Positions 44,301-46,169 of a DNA stretch of 46,169 nucleotides are shown here, piece after piece (within the stretch, counting starts at the first letter, position 1; the number at the start of each line of letters is the position of its first letter). The notes under the pieces are model-generated. The model ran no database searches and was not told where the DNA came from. It saw only the letters and a list, made by a program, of their open reading frames with translations. Source of the stretch: an uncultured Burkholderiales bacterium (GTDB lineage: Bacteria > Pseudomonadota > Gammaproteobacteria > Burkholderiales > Burkholderiaceae_C); NCBI GenBank assembly GCA_903932865.1, contig CAIZHQ010000022.1, forward strand, positions 1-46,169. The letters run 5' to 3'. The position numbers and the translations under genes were made by a program.

Positions 44301-44681
44301 CGCTGCCGCTTGGTAAGTGAACACCACGCCTGTGCACGGGCCGGAGGAGCAGGAATAGCTGATGACGGCAGTGCCAGCATCCCCTGTGCGCCAGTTGACC
44401 GTGCCAGATGGGTTGCTGGAGTTGACGTTGCCAGCGCTGGTGTTGTTCAGTACGAGCCCTGCTGAGAGGCCTTGCGCCGCCGCGACACTCAGTAAGGAGG
44501 GCAGCACGATGGCCAGCAGCGCGCCAACGAGCCAACGCACAAGCGTCATGCGGCGGTGCTTTGCGTGGCCACCGGCATTTGCGCACATTGTGTGGTGGTT
44601 GGCAGCCTTTCTCAGCGGGCCATGCTCATGCAGATTCGTCGTGGTTGTTGTGCTGCAGCTGTGGTGAGTCTTTGGCGGCAT
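38388..44681 (-). CDS. Giant secreted surface protein with seven CnaB/DUF5979-like repeats and IPTL-like C-terminal anchor
   Basis: Up to 2,097 residues. The frame opens at 44681, but MTLVRWLVGALLAIV at ATG 44549 begins a standard signal peptide (to AAAQG), so translation may start there. After about 1,000 residues of DUF11-like and beta-rich sequence comes a SdrD B-type domain (GGRVFNDLDSSGTVNGSEAG, about 1027-1165). Seven repeats of about 105 residues follow (about 1168-1915), each opening like ITVTK.., with two Cys, an SE-type motif and a terminal TNP/TNT. A DUF11 domain (about 1915-2050) precedes the tail VPVDSRWMLSLLALVLL...GRQTNAR, a variant of the IPTL-CTERM. It is probably a stalk-like adhesin or surface-layer protein. 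No operon partner is apparent. Confidence 0.88.
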   Translation of the reverse strand: MPPKTHHSCSTTTTTNLHEHGPLRKAANHHTMCANAGGHAKHRRMTLVRWLVGALLAIVLPSLLSVAAAQGLSAGLVLNNTSAGNVNSSNPSGTVNWRTGDAGTAVISYSCSSGPCTGVVFTYQAAAPISVWGVPGGVGVTTTPAAGTASRVAGYTIDNATNRVTVTMNPLPSGTGSVTLNNIRSYGGSTMGQTANHTLTTTTGNAGAPGAVNVSVVTPQPTGTVAAAIASPSDVAVGETVDYTASLALTPPRTNGTNSRAVIGPATITYTAPSGSNVINAPSICYSPLGAEFTRTAIGFVTWPATSLPAATPTIAGNVVTWNIPAGNMLRLCGSDGDGQLGTNNFLMRVQFPLANFVSGQAISSQLCINGFYPGSIATGNICGTRTGFMREAFLKTSIVKGRTYPTSAFPTVGDLDLVRLTLTNGPLAASTQAPVTLNSWTIRDNVPPAARVTRLSANNFSPVVAPAVVAQWRYRLQSAPGTWVTAPTTGLTLDFCSLAATSGTVCAPMPTDWVLEWEFHWDSAVGTNQPVPPNQTFLIDMNYQLQAIDRNGSAVSVGQTFTNTATSDATANAGVIQQGTDDETFVIPPPNGGRWGTGGNSTASAGQSVTATSATGGVGSTASCSVDAVNNHYRGGAIGPLVDPVLLLTMPGDYATGSYAVALSTQTVGGVPEPTRVDCSDLTTGQDFTVAAPQVSMIENYRGSGRVAAIARWPGVSIPRGCRIGNTSSPRLLTLSAVLDGQTLAGANANGCLATIFSDQPGLSGPGHYGNILTGPWELGGAGGNPVNVATVVSTDTFDQNGDGDTADSLRAANATLTVPSIPALQGGKRWLDASGSAITTAERGQTVTSEIRLRNTGNDPLTDFTIVDVLPRVGDVYFNLTARGSSTTARLSAAIAGLPAGVTASYSTETNPCRSSGAGNNPNGATPNLPSGCNAPNWQFGMPVGGWAAVTAVRLVGTGLTLLPFDAVTGAPELVLAFPLRIDANAAVGTQVVNDAAINATVAFGGNLQAFAVDAKPLPIVSSSVGGRVFNDLDSSGTVNGSEAGLGNFVVSITCTSGPTCAIGDVYSTLTNASGNYSFAAGASNIFANASATGVAIASFPGLISGTWTITITPPASPSFTNATRAVGTVNGSASGSGAGRSISAVLLPVGGVGNNYNFGEVLTPGQITVTKSLTLPTGVTGPLALQFSATCNLPATGTVFGPVSMNYPATNTAVIPNIPGGATCTVSEQLPSPPAGYAWGTPSVGALSPTGSMPAAGNQTVSVTNTLTANPGKITVTKAMVLPTGVAGPFSFGFTATCDRPSIGSTFSATLNNYPTNTSVDIPNIPAGATCSLSETLPAAPSGYAWAPVSFSGLNPAIMSTGGTQTSTATNTLASGSLTVSKAISGATEGVAEGASVSVTVTCTGGGGVTLPGFGNAQSLTIGSSLNFPNIVPGSTCSVSEDLTSRPALLGPQYQWQAPVITAPVTIANGVARTLSITNPIQLLTGGLNIRKTVTGETAGYLNNSTFSLTVDCKINNASLAGFPDTQTYTNGQTRNYPNVPNSATCSLTEGILPNTNAPQFAYQVPVISGPVTISTGTTAELIAQNPIALVTGSLTVNKIVLGQTAGYVTGSTFPITTDCKIGGVSQVGFPDTQNLSNGQTHQYASVPVTAVCTSTEGTLPATSGPQYAYGTPVIGAPVTIATGIDAHITLQNPIQLLTGSVTVNKQLSGAVAGYVTGTTFPISLTCTDPSNTIITPPTADIAVGANAVFANLPHQSQCSATEGTRPATSGIAYAWGAPQISPAVTVATNATQAITVTNPLELVVGGITINKQISGAPSGYTPAVGFAVNAQCTLGNTTTRYPTSGNLTVIAGTPLTISNITAGSTCLVQEDITTLPSPPANYRWRVAPPVITQPASITVGAAVPATITNALEPLDPPVITKSGRLLDATTVEWKIVVANNRSGNANSAPINITVTDPLPSGMTFIGGSLACTPRGAGSVALTCALNVGNTALTVTGSLPYNANNTDSGHNLTIVFKGQVLNPGATLTNVASAMIDSAPNNPVLASASVGTEVMAVPVDSRWMLSLLALVLLAAGAIAGRQTNARGKGINANFR
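38935..41182 (-). repeat. Seven tandem ~320-bp repeats in the giant surface-protein gene
   Basis: On the minus strand the units begin near 41182, 40861, 40548, 40215, 39900, 39575 and 39254. They are divergent at the nucleotide level but keep the same protein pattern, so they are old duplications. The number of copies may vary between strains. Confidence 0.8.
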
Positions 44682-44758
44682 GATGATTTTGTCTTTTGAG
44701 TAGACGGTTGGCTATGCGTGAATTCAAACCCTTGATGGGTTATTTGCAACTCTTAATT

Positions 44759-44787
44759 CGTATAAAAGTAATTAAATTGTACTGCAA
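44759..44787 (-). promoter_or_regulatory. Candidate promoter of the giant surface-protein gene
   Basis: Read on the minus strand, TTGCAG (44782-44787) and TATACG (44759-44764) are spaced by 17 bp in a strikingly AT-rich stretch. A start near 44752 would leave a leader of about 70 bp to ATG 44681 or 200 bp to ATG 44549. Confidence 0.45.
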
Positions 44788-44799
44788 AAAAAATTTGAT

Positions 44800-45410
44800 C
44801 ATTTTTAAAATAGTACTTAAATATTATTTTTGTTCCTTCCCATGATTGGCTCATGGCGGTCGGTCGCTGCTTCTGGATGGCGAATGCCCGAAGTCATGGC
44901 GTTCACCTTGGCACCGGCAAAAGAGGACGCTCTGGCCTCAGCACCGCAAGTGAAAGACCTCGCGGGTCAGAACACTTTGGCGCACTAGTCAGTGCACGCT
45001 GCACCTGTGCTCACCGAAGTCATTGCGTGCGAATGGCCATGCAAACGTGGTGTGGCCAAGTCCCCACACGCGACAATGCTTCACCAAGCCAACAGGGACT
45101 GCACGGTTTTGGACATCGACGAATTTGGCAATTGAAGGGCGTGAAGCCAATCCGTGCTTTGCCTGGCGCTTGGCGCGGCACAGCGCTTGCACACAAGCTG
45201 CTCAGCATGGCGCCGGGCGAGAGCCGCTCTTGGGTTCGCAACTTGGGGTTGGAGGCTTCTTCTGAAACGAGCAGCAAAGCCGCTTCACGTCCTGCCAGAT
45301 TTCTAATCGGTTTTGCCGGGAACAATGGATAGCGTGTTTCCACTCTGACATGACGGGCAGCTGCTTCACAGTCAGCACAGCGAGAGTCATAAAGCACCGC
45401 GCGTGAAGAG
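44800..45410. other. Region without a recognised gene
   Basis: After the AT-rich promoter zone the DNA becomes GC-richer and has open frames on both strands, none with a family match, signal peptide or good ribosome-binding site. The composition and the neighbouring fragments suggest decayed genes. Confidence 0.4.
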
Positions 45411-45606
45411 TTGACCGGCACGGTGCCAGCGAGCAAAAGGCTGTTTGACGACTTTTCTGAAGAAGGATCGGGAAGCGGCCATGTTGGCCCGGTCCACGGC
45501 AAGAACCTCGGCGTCGGCATGGTGGTAAGGCATGGGGGCGACAGGGTTAGCGAGATCGCGCTGGCGATTGAGATGGGTGCCGACGCGTTGGACATCGGCA
45601 AAACCA
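45411..45606 (+). pseudogene. Duplicated, decayed fragment of the lpdA 3' end
   Basis: The plus-strand frame reads SKRLFDDFSEEGSGSGHVG, then [20 protein letters not shown]. This matches [20 protein letters not shown]...[20 protein letters not shown] of the E3 encoded at 31428-33263. Upstream parts are missing, and similarity ends at about 45606, where IS3-family OrfB sequence begins on the other strand. Confidence 0.75.
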
Positions 45607-45756
45607 TCAGCGTTTCATCACGTTTGGCCCGCGCGCACAACCGCTCGGGCTTGCGTTGGCGGGCAGCGTGGCACCTGCAGCCAGACGGGGCGCCTTGCAG
45701 CACTTTGCAAATCGGCCCGACCCCATAGGCCTGGCGGTTTTGATCAACTCAATCTC
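45606..45756 (-). pseudogene. IS3-family OrfB, N-terminal fragment only
   Basis: On the minus strand, after the OrfA stop, the text reads LQGAPSGCRCHAARQRKPE...RAKRDETL, the standard beginning of OrfB in this IS3 group (KVLQ.APSGYR.HAAR). The earlier codons are in a different frame. It stops at the lpdA fragment, so the whole catalytic domain is lost. Confidence 0.7.
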
Positions 45757-46121
45757 TCAGGACTTGAGACGGCGGCCTTGCTCCGACTGGTCAAAAAAGG
45801 CACTCGCCAACTTGAGGAGTTTGTTGAGTTTGCGCGGCTCTTTGACTTCACGCTCCAGGTCTTTGGTGCGGACTCCCTCGTCAGAGCTGACGCCATCGCG
45901 CATGCCTTCGTCAACCTCAGGCTGGCGAACCCAGTCGTTGAGGGTTTGCGGCACGCAGCCGATCTTGGGTGAAATGGACTCAATGGTGGCCCACAGGGAG
46001 GGGTACTCGCCTCGATGTTCGAGCACCATGCGGACAGCGCGTTCACGCACCTCAGCTGAAAACGATTTACTTTCTTGCTCATGGCGCAGTGGTGACGAAC
46101 GAGGATTACGGCGGCACTCAT
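45757..46121 (-). pseudogene. IS3-family transposase OrfA with a frameshift near its start
   Basis: The body [34 protein letters not shown] (seen as [20 protein letters not shown]), [12 protein letters not shown], and LEREVKE...[10 protein letters not shown] is a near-complete OrfA of an IS3-group element with its leucine-zipper region. The usual start MSKKVNRF (ATG 46121) lies in another frame. One base seems lost in the A run at about 46056-46062, so only a start outside the normal frame reaches the body. Together with the OrfB fragment this marks an inactive element reaching toward the right edge of the window. Confidence 0.78.
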
Positions 46122-46169
46122 GGATTTTATTTTGTAATACTTGTTTCAATATATTTATAATATAATTAA

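Noticed and set aside
38388..44681. The tandem repeats of the giant gene as a CRISPR array
   Set aside because: The units are about 320 bp, protein-coding and divergent in DNA; there is no short repeat-spacer pattern anywhere in the window.
44853..45332. A 159-codon plus-strand frame after the giant gene's promoter
   Set aside because: Arg/Ser/Ala-rich composition typical of shadow frames; no similarity recognised and no ribosome-binding site.

Overview
The window looks like a chromosomal segment of a Burkholderiales bacterium, most likely Comamonadaceae. The reasons are the block prlC - folD - FixJ-type regulator - PAS histidine kinase - aceE - aceF - lpdA with an N-terminal lipoyl domain on Lpd, a Bug/TctC solute receptor, and many secreted proteins ending in the IPTL-type C-terminal sorting signal. 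The assignment rests on gene content only.

Layout. (1) 1-1291: the C-terminal part of a beta-helix IPTL-CTERM surface protein. (2) 1344-11158: a GC-rich catabolic island bounded by two direct repeats, each carrying a tRNA 3' end and a terminator. Leftward genes encode a Bug receptor, CaiB-type CoA-transferase, enoyl-CoA hydratase, HMG-CoA-lyase-like lyase, acyl-CoA dehydrogenase and an MmgE/PrpD protein. Rightward genes encode an SDR protein, a GntR/HutC regulator and an MFS transporter. A perfect 14-bp palindrome lies in the divergent promoter region. Together they suggest uptake, CoA activation, hydration/oxidation and C-C cleavage of a small branched di- or tricarboxylic acid. (3) 11894-15331: a Tat-type amidohydrolase, an IS91-family remnant and a phytanoyl-CoA-dioxygenase-like protein. 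(4) 15494-19904: the most unusual region. A leftward set of three genes encodes a SET-domain-like protein, an exported protein whose mature N-terminus is a nearly intact eukaryotic-type ubiquitin fused to an IPTL-CTERM surface scaffold, and a secreted TPR protein. A 73-bp IPTL-tail repeat lies at both ends of the ubiquitin/SET segment.

(5) 20523-33263: conserved core: oligopeptidase A, FolD, a two-component system and the pyruvate dehydrogenase operon. (6) 33283-38387: a scrap-yard of a DUF4143 gene fragment, IS91 and IS3 fragments, two tandem small IPTL-CTERM proteins with duplicated leaders, and a truncated haemoglobin. (7) 38388-44681: a giant IPTL-like adhesin/scaffold of about 2,100 residues, with seven repeats that each keep a Lys/Glu/Asn set reminiscent of isopeptide-forming CnaB folds. 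(8) 44682-46169: an AT-rich promoter region, a duplicated fragment of the lpdA 3' end, and a broken IS3-family element.

Five IPTL-type proteins and one remnant lie in 46 kb, so the strain probably has a rhombosortase/exosortase-like sorting system elsewhere; none is in the window. The strongest candidate for something undescribed is the secreted ubiquitin fusion with its SET-like and TPR neighbours. No E1, E2, deubiquitinase or Bil-type operon accompanies it. It therefore looks like an exported ubiquitin mimic displayed on, or released from, the cell surface rather than a bacterial conjugation pathway.
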